A stretch of DNA of 24,471 bases, taken from a virus. Location of the stretch: IMG/VR virus record IMGVR_UViG_3300025141_000717, positions 1 through 24,471 of that record; one strand, 5' to 3'. Both the position numbers and the translations under genes were made by a program. Below are positions 24,091 through 24,471 of the stretch, in pieces (positions within the stretch are counted from its first letter, which is position 1; the number at the start of each line of letters is the position of its first letter). The notes beneath the pieces are model-generated. The model was not told the DNA's origin. It ran no database searches and saw only the letters and a program-made list of their open reading frames with translations.

Positions 24091-24471
24091 TTATATTGAC
24101 TGAGATTGGCTTTTTTGTTTCGCAATCTTCTGGTCTTTTGTCAACTTATCCTTAACAACTGTTGTTGTTCTCTTTTCCTTACTTTTAAACCATTCAGATG
24201 GTGGCCATTTTTTCTTTTTAGAAATCACCTTTTTAGTTATTGAACTTTGGTCAAATTTAATGTATGCTTTTTTAATGTCTATTATATTTTCTGGGTACTG
24301 GGTGGTGGTGTTGCTATTATCCTTCGTCGTCTTGGATTTACTAATTACCTTCGTTGTCTTTTCGACCGTTCCTCCTTTAAGTACTTCTATTGTATCGTCT
24401 TCCATTGCCATTATCTCTAAATTTGCAAATTGGTTATCGTCTCCACTACCACCTATTTCATATACAAATTG
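24091..24471 (-). CDS. Unknown protein, C-terminal part (runs off right edge)
   Basis: The frame is open to the right edge, so the gene almost certainly starts outside; the ATG at 24409-24411 is only an internal Met. The visible 126 residues begin QFVYEIGGSGDDNQFANLEI, then MAMEDDTIEVLKGG, and become strongly basic and Lys/Ser/Thr-rich with KKKKWPPSEWFKSKEKR near residue 95 and a Gln/Ser tail. No family recognised. It converges on the CAP-like gene, with a shared hairpin terminator between them. In T4-like phages this side of the tail tube usually holds sheath or other structural genes, but the segment resembles none that I know. Confidence 0.6.
   Translation of the reverse strand, partial: QFVYEIGGSGDDNQFANLEIMAMEDDTIEVLKGGTVEKTTKVISKSKTTKDNSNTTTQYPENIIDIKKAYIKFDQSSITKKVISKKKKWPPSEWFKSKEKRTTTVVKDKLTKDQKIAKQKSQSQSI

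Overview
The window looks like part of the genome of a T4-like contractile-tailed phage (myovirus) infecting a Bacteroidota (flavobacterium-like) host. The phage assignment rests on a recognisable set: a gp41/DnaB-type helicase, a RecA/UvsX-type recombinase, a gp32-type ssDNA-binding protein and a FEN-family exonuclease, next to a gp19-type tail tube, a gp26-type tail/baseplate protein, a probable tape measure, a gp53-like baseplate protein and a giant baseplate hub carrying an M23 peptidase. The host inference rests on three observations: base composition is AT-rich, start codons lack Shine-Dalgarno sequences, and one promoter is a textbook Bacteroidetes promoter (TTTG, 19 nt, TATCTTTG). The signal peptides of the two rightward genes also look flavobacterial.

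Layout from left to right. Positions 1-6193 form a leftward DNA-replication/nucleotide operon. In transcription order it holds gp32-like SSB, UvsX/RecA, a SlyD-type FKBP prolyl isomerase, a 5'-3' exonuclease, an unknown 147-aa protein, the replicative helicase, and a B12-dependent (class II) ribonucleotide reductase that runs off the left edge. Spacing is tight, with 8-nt overlaps or short gaps. Positions 6274-7264 hold two small genes of unknown function, one of them very acidic. Positions 7329-21139 are a leftward tail/baseplate block: gp26-like protein, a small overlapping ORF in the +1 frame (probable frameshift product), tape-measure-like protein, 967-aa and 366-aa structural proteins, gp53-like wedge protein, and the 2100-aa hub with a terminal M23 domain. 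The tail tube gene (21302-21790) sits just upstream as an apparently self-contained unit with its own terminator. A HAD-like hydrolase follows at 21858-22721.

Positions 22743-24071 are different. Two rightward genes, a lipoprotein and a secreted CAP-superfamily protein, sit behind a host-type promoter and end in a strong bidirectional hairpin terminator. This looks like a 'moron' cassette acting on the host envelope. The promoter core and start region belong to a 15-bp exact inverted repeat that brackets the lipoprotein gene. At the right edge, the C-terminal end of another leftward gene of unknown function enters the window.

A recurrent 8-mer (TATTTATA, read on the coding strand) lies just upstream of many leftward genes. 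It may be a phage-specific promoter element, and it is the reverse complement of the T4 late promoter box. No stretch longer than about 170 bases lacks a gene. I saw no tRNA, rRNA, CRISPR array or insertion sequence.
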